From DASQUK01 sp963756425 (GTDB lineage Bacteria > Actinomycetota > Acidimicrobiia > Acidimicrobiales > VFJN01), in contig CAVWNW010000019.1 of assembly GCA_963756425.1 (NCBI GenBank), positions 310,001-374,000 on the forward strand: DNA of 64,000 nucleotides. The letters run 5' to 3'. Position numbers and translations under genes: made by a program. The notes below the pieces were generated by a model. It was not told where the DNA came from, searched no databases, and worked only from the letters and a program-made list of their open reading frames with translations. Shown here piece by piece: positions 10,805 to 21,173 of this stretch (its first letter is position 1; every line of letters begins with the position of its first letter).

Positions 10805-11969
10805 CCGCTGTCCTCTCGATCTCCTGCCTGGCGGCGTCCCGACCGCGGCGGTCGGCGTCGATCACGGCGTCGACCCCATCGGCACGCCCCCCATCATGCC
10901 GGGCGAGGACGGCGTTGAGTACGTCGGGGATGGCCACCCAGCGAATCCGCCCCGCCAGGAAGGCCGCCACCGCCTCCTCGTTTGCGGCGTTCAGCACCGC
11001 CGGAGCCGTCTCGCCCTGGCGGCCTGCCTCGTAGGCCAGGCCCAGGCACGGGAAGGCGTCGTGGTCCGGCGCCTGGAAGTCGAGGCGGTCACACCTCGAC
11101 CAGTCGATGCGGCCGAAAGGCGTGGCGATGCGGTCGGGCCACGCCAGCGCGTAGCCGATGGGCAGGCGCATGTCGGGGTTGGAGAGCTGGGCGATGGTGG
11201 AGCCATCGGTCATCTCGACCATGGAGTGCACGATCGACTGCGGGTGGACCACCACGTCGATGGCGTCGTAGTCGACGTCGAACAGCTCGTGGGCCTCGAT
11301 CACCTCCAGGCCCTTGTTCATGAGCGTCGACGAATCCACCGTGATCTTGGGCCCCATCGACCACGTCGGGTGCGCCAGGGCGTCGTCGATCGTCACGTCC
11401 GCCAGTTCGGCCCGGCTCCGGCCCCGGAAGGGTCCCCCGCTGGCGGTCAGCACGATCCGGGCCACCCGGGCCGGGTCGCCGCTGGCGTTGGCGGCGAGGC
11501 ACTGGTGCACCGCGCAGTGCTCGGAGTCGACCGGGACGATGTGGCCCGCGCCGTGACGCCCCAGCACCGAGCGCACCACGGGTCCGCCGGCGATCAGGGA
11601 CTCCTTGTTGGCCAGCGCCAGGCGCCGCCCGGCGGCCAGCGCCGCCAGCGTGACCCTCAGGCCGGCAAAGCCCACGACGCCGTTGACGCAGACGTCGGCC
11701 ACGGCGCCGAGATCCGCGAGCGCCGCCTCCCCCGCCCGCACCTCAGTGCCGGCCGGAACCCCGCCGTGCACGGCGGGAGCGCAGCGGTCGTCGCCGATGA
11801 CGACCAGCTTGGGACGCAGCTCGTGCGCCTGGCGGACCAGCGTGTCAGCCGACGACCAGGCGCCGAGCGCCACGATCTCGAACCGGTCGGGCTCGGCCCG
11901 CACCACGTCGATGGTCTGGGTCCCGATCGACCCCGTCGACCCGGCGACCGCGACCGTGGTCAGAGGCAC
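10797..11969 (-). CDS. dxr: 1-deoxy-D-xylulose 5-phosphate reductoisomerase
   Basis: First committed MEP-pathway enzyme, making 2-C-methyl-D-erythritol 4-phosphate with NADPH and a divalent metal. The 390-residue protein begins with the nucleotide-binding GSTGSIGTQTIDVV, then LANKESLI, VPVDSEHCAVHQCL (metal site), SGGPFRG and HPTWSMGPKITVDSSTLMNKGLEVIEAHELF. Length and motifs are normal. It lies in cdsA-dxr-rseP-ispG, so two MEP enzymes share the transcription unit. Confidence 0.97.
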   Translation of the reverse strand: MPLTTVAVAGSTGSIGTQTIDVVRAEPDRFEIVALGAWSSADTLVRQAHELRPKLVVIGDDRCAPAVHGGVPAGTEVRAGEAALADLGAVADVCVNGVVGFAGLRVTLAALAAGRRLALANKESLIAGGPVVRSVLGRHGAGHIVPVDSEHCAVHQCLAANASGDPARVARIVLTASGGPFRGRSRAELADVTIDDALAHPTWSMGPKITVDSSTLMNKGLEVIEAHELFDVDYDAIDVVVHPQSIVHSMVEMTDGSTIAQLSNPDMRLPIGYALAWPDRIATPFGRIDWSRCDRLDFQAPDHDAFPCLGLAYEAGRQGETAPAVLNAANEEAVAAFLAGRIRWVAIPDVLNAVLARHDGGRADGVDAVIDADRRGRDAARQEIERTADD

Positions 11970-11994
11970 CCGCCCAGGCTAGGTGGTCCGGAGC

Positions 11995-13710
11995 TCAGGT
12001 CAGGAAGAAGTCGGAGACACGTGCGAGGTACCAGACGGCCGGGAGCACGAACAGCAGGGCATCGAAGCGATCTAGGAGGCCCCCGTGTCCCGGGAGGATG
12101 CTGCCCATGTCCTTGACGCCGAGGTCGCGCTTGACCAGCGACTCCGACAGGTCACCCAGCGGTGCCACCAGCGCCACGAGGACGCCGAGCTTGACGCCCT
12201 CGCTGGCCTCGTCGAAGGGGAACACGCCTCCGCCGACCGTGGCGAAGACCACGCCCGCGGCGATGGCCAAGACCATGCCGCCGAGCAGGCCCTCGATGGT
12301 CTTGTTGGGGCTGGCGTCGGAAAGCGGTCGCGACCCCGCGCTGCGGCCGACGAACAGGGCGCCGACGTCGTAGGCGATGGTGGGGATCACCGCGGCCAGC
12401 AGGAACGCCACCCCGTTGCCTCCCGGCTCGGACAGCAGCAGCCCGGCGAACGAGCCGAACAAACCGATCCAGCCGATCCCCAGCAGGGTCACGCCGATGT
12501 TGGGCACGGGGTGCTCGGCAGCGGCCCGCACCAGGTACCACAGGAAGCAGACCGCGACGGATAGGACCATGACCACCGGCAGTGCCGCCTCGCCGTAGTT
12601 GTAGGCGGCGATCACGAACCCAACGGTCGACACCACACCAACCGGCAGCAACGCGTCGTGCCCGGCCTTGTTCGCGGCGACGAAGTATTCGTACGCGGCG
12701 TACCCGAGGACGGGGACGGCGACGATCATGCCCCCGGCCTCGCCGGCGAACTTGAACAGCAGCAGGGCCACGGCCGCGAAGGCGACGCCCACGCCGATCG
12801 CCACCCGGAGGTTGCGGTCGGTAGTGATCCGACGCGGAGCCCGCCGGCCGGCACGGCGGCGGGGTGCGGTGACGACGCCGCGGCCCTCGGGTCCGTAGCC
12901 ACCGCCGACCTCGTCGCCGTAGGCATCGTCGCCGTAGGTATCGTCGTACGTCTCGTCGTAGGTGGCGTCGTACTCGTCGGCGTACGCCTCGTCGGCATAG
13001 GCGTCCTCGTAGGCCGGCTGCTGGTCGGCACCGGCGAACACGGATCGACCCGGCGGCGGCTCGACATCGTCCTCGTACGACACCGGCGTCTCCTGGCGCG
13101 GGTCGGACGGCGGCTGGCCGGCGTCCTGCCAGCCTTCTGGGGTCACCGCAGGCCTCTGCCGCGTCGGTTCGACCGGCGGCGGGGCGGAGGGGCGCCGCGG
13201 CGGCGGACCGCTCGAGCCCGCCGGCGAGCGGGGGTCATCCCGCCAGCGGGGGTCGGAGTCGGCCAGGGTCGACCAGGGATCGTCGCCCTGGCGCGGGTCG
13301 CGGCGGTTCATCTTCGGGACCTCCTCTGCGGCCGAACCCGCCCAGTGCGACAGCTCGGGCGCCTCGGTGGGCGGCTGGACGGGCACTACGGGCGGTCGCT
13401 CGATCGTGGTGGGATCTTCGTAGGAACCGAGCGGGAAGCGCAGGGCCGGCCGGGGCCCGCCGGCCTCGGCCGAGGCGGGCCGGTCCCCGAAGCGGGGCTC
13501 GTCGTCGCGGAGCCGATGCCTGATGTCGTCGCGCTCGAGCGCCTCGGCGGCCTCGTCGGCACCGATGAGACGGACACCTTCAGTGGGTTCGCGTTGGCGC
13601 TGCTGCCGGCGCTCTTCCCCGTCGGTGAAGGTCGATTCCGCCGCGTCGCGGTCGTCGTGCGCCGCTCGTTGGTCACCCTTGCCTGCTCCGCGGAATCGAC
13701 CTTCAGTCAC
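11995..13710 (-). CDS. cdsA: Phosphatidate cytidylyltransferase with long N-terminal extension
   Basis: Makes CDP-diacylglycerol from phosphatidate and CTP. The C-terminal 280 residues are a normal multi-pass CdsA domain from about residue 295 (RNLRVAIGVGVAFAA), ending in the signature LGDLSESLVKRDLGVKDMGSI. The first ~290 residues are hydrophilic and disordered, rich in Pro/Asp/Arg, with a Tyr/Asp/Glu/Ala run (repeated YADE, YDDTY, YGDE). The GTG start at 13710 lies at the left edge of a palindromic element that encodes the first ~30 residues (TEGRFRG...AESTF). A start further in is conceivable, but the upstream frame is open and SD-like (GGAAGAG). Confidence 0.92.
   Translation of the reverse strand: MTEGRFRGAGKGDQRAAHDDRDAAESTFTDGEERRQQRQREPTEGVRLIGADEAAEALERDDIRHRLRDDEPRFGDRPASAEAGGPRPALRFPLGSYEDPTTIERPPVVPVQPPTEAPELSHWAGSAAEEVPKMNRRDPRQGDDPWSTLADSDPRWRDDPRSPAGSSGPPPRRPSAPPPVEPTRQRPAVTPEGWQDAGQPPSDPRQETPVSYEDDVEPPPGRSVFAGADQQPAYEDAYADEAYADEYDATYDETYDDTYGDDAYGDEVGGGYGPEGRGVVTAPRRRAGRRAPRRITTDRNLRVAIGVGVAFAAVALLLFKFAGEAGGMIVAVPVLGYAAYEYFVAANKAGHDALLPVGVVSTVGFVIAAYNYGEAALPVVMVLSVAVCFLWYLVRAAAEHPVPNIGVTLLGIGWIGLFGSFAGLLLSEPGGNGVAFLLAAVIPTIAYDVGALFVGRSAGSRPLSDASPNKTIEGLLGGMVLAIAAGVVFATVGGGVFPFDEASEGVKLGVLVALVAPLGDLSESLVKRDLGVKDMGSILPGHGGLLDRFDALLFVLPAVWYLARVSDFFLT
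13626..13705. repeat. Palindromic element inside the cdsA 5' coding region
   Basis: Perfect 16-bp inverted arms (TGAAGGTCGATTCCGC at 13626-13641 and GCGGAATCGACCTTCA at 13690-13705) enclose about 48 bp. The same arrangement occurs in rimM at 27498-27572. It is read in frame with cdsA and encodes TEGRFRG at one end and ESTFT at the other. Confidence 0.8.
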
Positions 13711-13816
13711 AAAGCTCTTCCTCTCGTATTGCCCACCGTGTGTGGTCGTGCGTCCCGTTTTTCGACCCTCCCATCCTGCACCCGTCGCGTGCGCAGGTGG
13801 TGGAGGGGCGTCGGGA

Positions 13817-14386
13817 TCAGACCTCGAGCAGCTCCTGCTCCTTGTGCTCGAGGGCCGTGTCCACCTCGGCTTCGTGGTGATGGGTGAGCTTGTCGAGCTC
13901 CTTCTCGGCCCTCGCCAGATCGTCCGCGGAGATGTCGCCGTCCTTCTCCAGCGCCTCGAGGTCGTGCCGAGCGCCGCGCCGCGCGTGGCGGATGCTCACC
14001 CGCCCCTCCTCGGCCATCGCCTTGACCACGCGCACGAGCTCTTTGCGACGTTCCTCGGTCAGTGGCGGGAAGTTCAAGCGGATGATCACGCCGTCGTTGC
14101 TGGGAGACAGGCCGAGCCCGCTCGACTGGATCGCCTTCTCGATGGCACCGAGCGAGTTCTTGTCGTAGGGGCTGATCACCAGCATGCGAGCCTCGGGCAC
14201 CGTGAATCCCGCGATCTGCTGGAGCGGCACCTCGGTGCCGTAGTAGTCGACAGGGAGCTTCTCCACCAGCGCCGGCGCGGCCCGGCCCGTGCGCACGCCG
14301 GTGAACTCGGACCGGGCGTGCACGACCGCCTTCGCCATCTTGTCTCGCGCCTCGTCGAGCACCATCGAGACCATCTCTTCATTCAC
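13817..14386 (-). CDS. frr: Ribosome recycling factor
   Basis: Splits post-termination ribosomes together with EF-G. The 189-residue protein shows FTGVRTGRAAPALVEKLPVDYYG, VPLQQIAGFTVPEARMLVISPYD, LGLSPSNDGVIIRLNFPPLTEERRKELV and the coiled C-terminus. The start is GTG at 14386 (NEEMVSMVLDEARDKM) behind AGGAGA. It sits 45 bp after pyrH in the usual rpsB-tsf-pyrH-frr-cdsA order. A 106-bp gap separates it from cdsA. Confidence 0.97.
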   Translation of the reverse strand: MNEEMVSMVLDEARDKMAKAVVHARSEFTGVRTGRAAPALVEKLPVDYYGTEVPLQQIAGFTVPEARMLVISPYDKNSLGAIEKAIQSSGLGLSPSNDGVIIRLNFPPLTEERRKELVRVVKAMAEEGRVSIRHARRGARHDLEALEKDGDISADDLARAEKELDKLTHHHEAEVDTALEHKEQELLEV

Positions 14387-14431
14387 CGGGCTCTCCTGCC
14401 GTCACGACCGACGCCGATCCCCCCGGCACCG

Positions 14432-15166
14432 TCAGTGGATCAGCGTACCGACCGCCTCACCCTCGACGATCGACGCGATGTTGCCCTTGCCGAGCAGGTC
14501 GAACACGACGATAGGCAATTTGTTGTCCATGCACAGCGTGATGGCGGTCGAGTCCATGGCCTTGAGCCCGCGGTTGAGCACGTCGAGGTAGCTGACCGTG
14601 TCGAGCTTGGTGGCGGCGGGGTTGGTGCGAGGGTCATCGGTGTAGAGGCCGTCGACGCCCGAGTGCGTGCCTCGCAGCATCACGTCGGCTTCGATCTCGA
14701 CGGCCCGCAGCGCAGCGGCGGTGTCGGTGGTGAAGAACGGGTTGCCGGTGCCGCCGGCGAAGATCACGACCCGGCCCTTCTCGAGATGGCGGATGGCGCG
14801 CCGCCGGATGTACGGCTCGGCCACCTGCGCCATGTGGATGGCGGTCTGGACCCGGGTGGGCTGGCCGAGGCGTTCGAGCGTGTCCTGGAGCGCAAGGGCG
14901 TTGATGACGGTCGCCAGCATGCCCATGTAGTCGGCCTGGGCGCGATCCATCCCGGCGCCGGCGCCGGTCATCCCCCGCCAGATGTTGCCGCCGCCGACGA
15001 CCACCGCCACGTCGACGCCCTGGTTGGCGCGGACAGCGGCGATCTCGTTGGCGATGTAGTCGGAGAACTTTCCGTCGATGCCGTAGCCGACGTCGCCCGC
15101 AAATGCCTCCCCCGACAGCTTCAGCAGCACCCGGCGGTACCTGGTGTCCTCGGCTGCGGGGGTCAT
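14432..15166 (-). CDS. pyrH: Uridylate kinase
   Basis: Phosphorylates UMP to UDP in pyrimidine nucleotide synthesis. The 244-residue amino-acid-kinase-fold protein has RRVLLKLSGEAFAG, VVVGGGNIWRG, the dimer region MDRAQADYMGMLATVINALALQ, VVIFAGGTGNPFFTTDTAAALRA and LYTDDPR. ATG at 15166 gives the family-typical start; the frame is open for hundreds of codons upstream but without homology. It lies between tsf (20 bp upstream) and frr. Confidence 0.97.
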   Translation of the reverse strand: MTPAAEDTRYRRVLLKLSGEAFAGDVGYGIDGKFSDYIANEIAAVRANQGVDVAVVVGGGNIWRGMTGAGAGMDRAQADYMGMLATVINALALQDTLERLGQPTRVQTAIHMAQVAEPYIRRRAIRHLEKGRVVIFAGGTGNPFFTTDTAAALRAVEIEADVMLRGTHSGVDGLYTDDPRTNPAATKLDTVSYLDVLNRGLKAMDSTAITLCMDNKLPIVVFDLLGKGNIASIVEGEAVGTLIH

Positions 15167-15186
15167 CTGCCGATCCTCAGCCGCCG

Positions 15187-15987
15187 TCAGCCGCCGATGA
15201 ACAACTGGGCATAGCGGGCGACCTCGGCGCCCCCGGCGGCCGCCACCTGGGCGATGGTCTGCTTCTCGTCGCGTACGAAGGGCTGCTCGAGCAGCACGCG
15301 CTCTTTGTACCAGCCGTTGAGCCGACCCTCGATGATCTTTGGCCACGCCGCCTCGGGCTTGCCCTCGGCCTTGGTGATGCCGGTCAGGGTCTGGCGCTCC
15401 TCCTCGACCACGTCGCCGGGCACGTCCTCGCGGGCGAGGTACTGCGGCTTGGCGAACGCGATGTGGACGGCGATGTCGTGGGCCAGCTCCTCGCTGCCGC
15501 CCCGGAGGACGACGACGACCCCGTTCACGCCCCGCCCGTCCTGGCGGTGGAGGTACGTCCCGACTGCCTCCCCGTTGCCGAAGGTCAGCTGGACGACGCG
15601 GCCCACCTCGATGTTCTCCTTGAGCGTGACCTTGAGGTCGTCGACGGCGTTCTTGTGATCGCCCGCAGCGGCCTCGCCTCCGGCGGCGACCGAATCGGCT
15701 AGCGCCTGGGTCAGTGCGACGAAGTTGGGGGACTTGGCGACGAAGTCGGTTTCGCACTTGAGCTCGACAAGGCCCACGGCGTGGTCCTTGGTGGCGATGG
15801 CGATGGCGCCCTGGGCGTTCTCGCGGTCGGCACGGTCGTCGGCCTTGCCCAGTCCCCACTCGCGCAGCAGCTTCTTGGCGCGCTCGGTGTCGCCGTCGGC
15901 CTCTTGGAGGGCCTTCTTGGCATCCATCATCCCTGCGCCGGTCGCCTGGCGCAGGGCCTGTACATCCCTGGCGGTGAAGTCGGCCAT
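15187..15987 (-). CDS. tsf: Elongation factor Ts
   Basis: Guanine nucleotide exchange factor for EF-Tu. The 266-residue protein starts with the UBA-like domain (FTARDVQALRQATGAGMMDAKKAL) and contains the EF-Tu contact motif LKCETDFVAKSPNFVAL. Two core subdomains follow, including HIAFAKPQYLAREDVP. It starts 6 bp after the rpsB stop, so cotranslation is likely. Length and motifs are normal. Confidence 0.97.
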   Translation of the reverse strand: MADFTARDVQALRQATGAGMMDAKKALQEADGDTERAKKLLREWGLGKADDRADRENAQGAIAIATKDHAVGLVELKCETDFVAKSPNFVALTQALADSVAAGGEAAAGDHKNAVDDLKVTLKENIEVGRVVQLTFGNGEAVGTYLHRQDGRGVNGVVVVLRGGSEELAHDIAVHIAFAKPQYLAREDVPGDVVEEERQTLTGITKAEGKPEAAWPKIIEGRLNGWYKERVLLEQPFVRDEKQTIAQVAAAGGAEVARYAQLFIGG

Positions 15988-15993
15988 CGGGCC

Positions 15994-17424
<1,431 letters not shown>

Positions 17425-17594
17425 GTGTCTGTTCCCTTTCGTCCCAACGGTTGGTCCTTGCCAGACCCGCGCGTCCGAGGACGACCGTGGGTTGAGTCCG
17501 GCTGTGGGGTGGTGTGCGAGGCCAGAGGGCTTCCGGCCGGCGGGTCAGCCTATCGGGAGCTCGCGGAGACCCGCCATGTGATTCCGCCCGACGT

Positions 17595-19328
17595 TCACGG
17601 CAGCTGGGCGAGCGCGGCGGCGCTGATCTGGTCTTCGGCGATCGAGATCCCGTGGCCGACCACCACGTCGGCGACTACGTCGCGCCAGCCCTCGCAGGCC
17701 GGGGGCTGGCCCGCGAGCGCCCTGGCTATCTCTGCGGTGGTCTCGTCGGAGGCGACGACGTCGCCGTGAGCGGACCAGCCCGACACCGCCACCGTCACGT
17801 TGGTGGCGCCGTCGACCTCGGTGTTGGGCGCCGCCACCGCCAGGTCGCCGCGGGCGGCGATGGACACGAGCCGCACGCGTCCGGGCACGCCCTCGCGGGC
17901 CAACTCGCGAACGACGTCGGAGTTCTCCGCCAGCTGCCGGACTGCGGCGGCGCCGGGGTCGATGCCGTCGTCGAGGAAGGCGTCAGCGGCTCGGAGGCCG
18001 AGGCTGCCGGTCAGCGTGGTGCCGGCCCCGACGACGGCCGTGGCCAGGTCGGAACCCTTGTGCGGGGTGCCGAGGGTGGTCACGACCCCGAGACGGTCGA
18101 GCGCCGCACCGCGTTCGGCCAGCTCGAGCAGCGCCAACCGTGCGACGACGCCGCCCTGCGAGTGGGCGAAGAGGTCGATCGTGGCGTCGGGATCGGAGGC
18201 GGCGACGTCCTGCACCAGATCGGCGAGCCGCTGGGCGGCGCCGTAGAGGTCGCCCTGACTGGCGCCGGGCTCGTACGCGTGGGCGGCGAGGTCACCGAGC
18301 GCCGCCGCGGAGCCGGGCACCCGACCGCCCGCGTAGCTGAAGCGCACCACCCGATCGCCGTCGTAGCCCAGGTCGGCGGTGCGAAGCCCGTCGATCGAGG
18401 CGTCGCTGCTCGACGAGCCGAACCCGGCGACGGTGATCGCCACGCGATCCTGACCCCGCACCGGTGCCACCGGTGGCGGACCATCGGAGCACGGTCCATG
18501 GAGGAACAGGCGGGTGCCGAGGTCGGCGGCGAGGCCGAGGCCGCGGGCGGGCAGGTTGAGCTGGGTGGCGTAGGTGGCGGTGGACCGGGCGCGGTCGTAC
18601 AGCCATCCCAGAGCCGCACCGGCTCCGGGGATGCCGACACCACCACCGTCGTCGAACGCCAGCTGCGCGAGCGCCCGGGCTTCGGCCTCCGGCGTGCTGC
18701 CGGGAGGGATCTCGAACGGCAGCAGCTCGACCTCGACCTCGCCGCCGACGAACAGAGACGCGGGATCGAAGTACGCGTCCCCCGACCGGGCCCCGAAGTG
18801 CAGCCGCTCTCCGGCGATCCCGACCTCGTCGCCGGCCCGGACCCGCTGACCGAGGACGACGTCGACGGCATCGAGGAACGAATAGGACGTGCGCACGCCG
18901 TCGCCGTGGCGCAGGGTGAGGTGCAGCGTGCCGGCCACGGGCCCGGCGAAGACGACGGTGCCGTCGGCGCTGGCGCGCACCGGGTCGCCGGGCGCGGTGT
19001 CGTACTCGAGGCCGCGGTTGCCGGCGCCGTAGGGCCCGGCCGGCGGCCGGAAGGGGTCGGCGATGGGCGCCGAGACCGGCGGGCGGTAGGTGGGTGGCGG
19101 GAGGTCGGCCCGGGGCACCTGGGCGCCGGTGGCAGCGGCAGCGGCAGACGACAACGCCGCAGTCGTGATCGCCAGCGCCAATGCCCCGGCGACCGGTCGA
19201 GGCGCCAGGCGGCGCCACCAGCGGCGTAGCTCGCGCCGAAGCTGGCGGAGCCCGGAGGCGCGCCGCACGTGGCGGCGCCTGCGCGGGCGCAGGCGGGCGG
19301 GCTGGAACGACCGGTGGACCGGGCGCAT
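17595..19328 (-). CDS. Exported fusion of a degenerate M23 (LytM) domain and an alpha/beta hydrolase
   Basis: The 577 residues begin with a very Arg-rich segment and a signal-like helix (VAGALALAITTAALSSAAAAA). Residues ~80-200 form a LytM/M23 fold (PGDPVRASADGTVVFAGPVAGTLHLTLRHG, VRAGDEVGIAG). The zinc and catalytic positions are mostly changed: NRGLEYD in place of HxGxDY, YSFL in place of YxHL, and RLHFG in place of HLHF. Residues ~290-577 are a lipase-like hydrolase with nucleophile motif FAHSQGGVVARLAL and TTLGTPHKGSDLA. An M23 gene upstream of rpsB is usual in actinobacteria; the lipase fusion is not. Likely role: envelope-binding domain delivering an esterase/lipase, by inference. Confidence 0.8.
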   Translation of the reverse strand: MRPVHRSFQPARLRPRRRRHVRRASGLRQLRRELRRWWRRLAPRPVAGALALAITTAALSSAAAAATGAQVPRADLPPPTYRPPVSAPIADPFRPPAGPYGAGNRGLEYDTAPGDPVRASADGTVVFAGPVAGTLHLTLRHGDGVRTSYSFLDAVDVVLGQRVRAGDEVGIAGERLHFGARSGDAYFDPASLFVGGEVEVELLPFEIPPGSTPEAEARALAQLAFDDGGGVGIPGAGAALGWLYDRARSTATYATQLNLPARGLGLAADLGTRLFLHGPCSDGPPPVAPVRGQDRVAITVAGFGSSSSDASIDGLRTADLGYDGDRVVRFSYAGGRVPGSAAALGDLAAHAYEPGASQGDLYGAAQRLADLVQDVAASDPDATIDLFAHSQGGVVARLALLELAERGAALDRLGVVTTLGTPHKGSDLATAVVGAGTTLTGSLGLRAADAFLDDGIDPGAAAVRQLAENSDVVRELAREGVPGRVRLVSIAARGDLAVAAPNTEVDGATNVTVAVSGWSAHGDVVASDETTAEIARALAGQPPACEGWRDVVADVVVGHGISIAEDQISAAALAQLP

Positions 19329-19482
19329 GGCATCCCCCTCGGGCGTGCGGGTACTCGGGGGGAAGTGGGCGCGGCCTAGGAGCGGTGAGTGATCCGTGGG
19401 GCCGTGCGCGCCGTTGGCCGCGCCGCGTGGCGCCGGGGCGCGTCAGGCCTCAGTGTGCCGGGGAGGTTGGGCGCCAGGGACG

Positions 19483-20262
19483 TCAGGCAGGGATCCGTCC
19501 GGCGGCGGTCATGCGGAGCCGCAGCCTGGTGACGGCCTTGCCGTGGATCTGGCAGGCGCGGCTCTCGGTGACACCGAGCACCTCGCCGATCTCGGCCAAC
19601 GTGAGGCCGTCGTGGTAGTAGAGGCTGACGACCGCTCGCTCGCGCTCGCTCAGGCGCTCGATGGCGTCGGCCAGTGCACCGCGCAGCTCGGCCAGCTCGA
19701 CCGAGGCCAGGGGATCGTCGTCGTCATTGGTGAGGACGTCGCCGATGGTCAACGGCGGGTCGCCGCTGGCGGCCGAGCTCACGGCGGCGTCGAAGGTGAC
19801 GAGGCTCATCAGCGAAATCTGCGACAGGGCCCGCTGGAGCTGGTCGTCGTCCATGCCCAGAGCGTCGGCGAGCTCGCCGTCGGTGGGCGAACGATGCAAG
19901 GTCGCGGCCAGCCGGGAGACGGCGGCCTCGATGCTGCGGGCCTTGGCACGGACCGAGCGGGGCACCCAATCCAGGGTGCGTAGCTCGTCGAGGATGTTCC
20001 CCTTGATCCGGGCGACCGCATAGGTCTCGAACCGGCATCCCAGGTCGGGGTCGAACCGCTCGACCGCATCGATGAGACCGAAGATGCCGTAGCTGACCAG
20101 GTCGGCACGCTCGACATGGCTGGGGAGGCCGACACCCATCCGCCCGACCACGTACTGGACCAGGGGCGCGTAGCGAAGGATCAGCTCATCGCGAGCTGCG
20201 TGCTGGCCGTCGCGCTTGTACGCGGCCCACAAGTCCCCAGTCTTTTCCTCAGCGAACGTCAC
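19483..20262 (-). CDS. whiG: WhiG/FliA-family RNA polymerase sigma factor
   Basis: A 259-residue alternative sigma factor. Region 2 is clear (LVSYGIFGLIDAVERFDPDL, FETYAVARIKGNILDELR), region 3 follows (LDWVPRSVRAKARSIEAAVSRL), and region 4 ends with LSERERAVVSLYYHDGLTLAEIGEVLGV. In Streptomyces WhiG directs spore differentiation; in other actinobacteria relatives control motility or development. The start is GTG at 20262, 8 bp after the xerC stop behind GAGG. Position next to xerC-dprA-comM matches Streptomyces. The target genes cannot be told from this window. Confidence 0.9.
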   Translation of the reverse strand: MTFAEEKTGDLWAAYKRDGQHAARDELILRYAPLVQYVVGRMGVGLPSHVERADLVSYGIFGLIDAVERFDPDLGCRFETYAVARIKGNILDELRTLDWVPRSVRAKARSIEAAVSRLAATLHRSPTDGELADALGMDDDQLQRALSQISLMSLVTFDAAVSSAASGDPPLTIGDVLTNDDDDPLASVELAELRGALADAIERLSERERAVVSLYYHDGLTLAEIGEVLGVTESRACQIHGKAVTRLRLRMTAAGRIPA

Positions 20263-20270
20263 GTGTGCCT

Positions 20271-21161
20271 CTAAGCCCGTGGGTGAGTGGCGTCGAACAC
20301 GGACCGTAACCGTTCCTTGGAAACGTGAGTGTAACGCTGCGTGGTCGCCAGGTCTGCATGACCGAGCAGCTCCTGGACAACCCGCAGGTCGGCGCCACCG
20401 TCGAGCAGGTGGGTAGCGAAGGTGTGCCGCAACGCATGCGGATGGGTCGGAGCCACGGCGCGGCGATCCAACGCCCGGCGGGCATCGCGGGGTGTCATCC
20501 GCCGGCCCCGGAGATTGAGGAAGAGAGCCGCCGCCGGCGAGGCCTCGGTGGCGAGCGCGCGCCGGCCATCGGCGAGCCAGCGCCGCAGGGCATCGGCCGC
20601 CGGTTCGCTCAGCGGCACGACGCGCTGCTTCCCGCCCTTGCCCCAGACACGGACGCGGCCCTGGGCCAGGTCGAGGTCGTCGACGTCGAGCGCCGACGCC
20701 TCCGCCACCCGCAAGCCACTGCCGTAGAGCAGTTCCAGCAGGGCCGTGTCGCGCAGGTCGCGGGCCCCGGCGATCCCAGCGGCGGCGGCCCCGTCGAGCA
20801 GTGAGCGCAACTCGTCGGGATGCAGCACCCTGGGCAGCCGCGCCTCGCCCCTGGGGGCGCTGAGGCCCGCCGTGGGATCGTTGGTGACGGCGCCGACCCG
20901 CCGGGCCCAGCCGAAGTAGCGACGCAGGGCCGACGCTCGCCGGGCGATGGTCCGGCGCGCGAACCCCCGGGTGGCGAGGAAGGCCAGGTACCGCCGGACC
21001 GTCGTGCGCTGCACGTCGTCGGGCGAAGTGAGGCCCAGGCGCTCGGCCCAGGTGAAGAACGCCGCAAGGTCGCGTCGGTAGGCCTCGACCGTGGACGGTG
21101 CGGCGGCCGTCAGGGAGCGGGTGAACTCGTCCACTCGCCAGCCGGGCGTCACGGGTGCCAA
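20271..21161 (-). CDS. xerC: Tyrosine recombinase XerC
   Basis: Site-specific recombinase likely resolving chromosome dimers. The 296-residue protein has an N-terminal SAM-like core-binding domain (VDEFTRSLTAAAPSTVEAYRRDL) and a catalytic domain with the Arg of LLYGSGLRVAEASAL, Lys in VWGKGGKQRVVPL, HALRHTFATHLL, LLGHADLATTQRYTHV and the Tyr nucleophile in QRYTHV. It lies between dprA and whiG, a conserved actinobacterial order, which favours chromosomal XerC over a mobile integrase. Confidence 0.92.
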   Translation of the reverse strand: MAPVTPGWRVDEFTRSLTAAAPSTVEAYRRDLAAFFTWAERLGLTSPDDVQRTTVRRYLAFLATRGFARRTIARRASALRRYFGWARRVGAVTNDPTAGLSAPRGEARLPRVLHPDELRSLLDGAAAAGIAGARDLRDTALLELLYGSGLRVAEASALDVDDLDLAQGRVRVWGKGGKQRVVPLSEPAADALRRWLADGRRALATEASPAAALFLNLRGRRMTPRDARRALDRRAVAPTHPHALRHTFATHLLDGGADLRVVQELLGHADLATTQRYTHVSKERLRSVFDATHPRA

Positions 21162-21173
21162 ACGTACCGGCCG

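Noticed and set aside
20271..21161. Tyrosine recombinase as a prophage or island integrase
   Set aside because: Gene order comM-dprA-xerC-whiG is the chromosomal arrangement of actinobacteria, and no attachment repeats or phage genes flank it.
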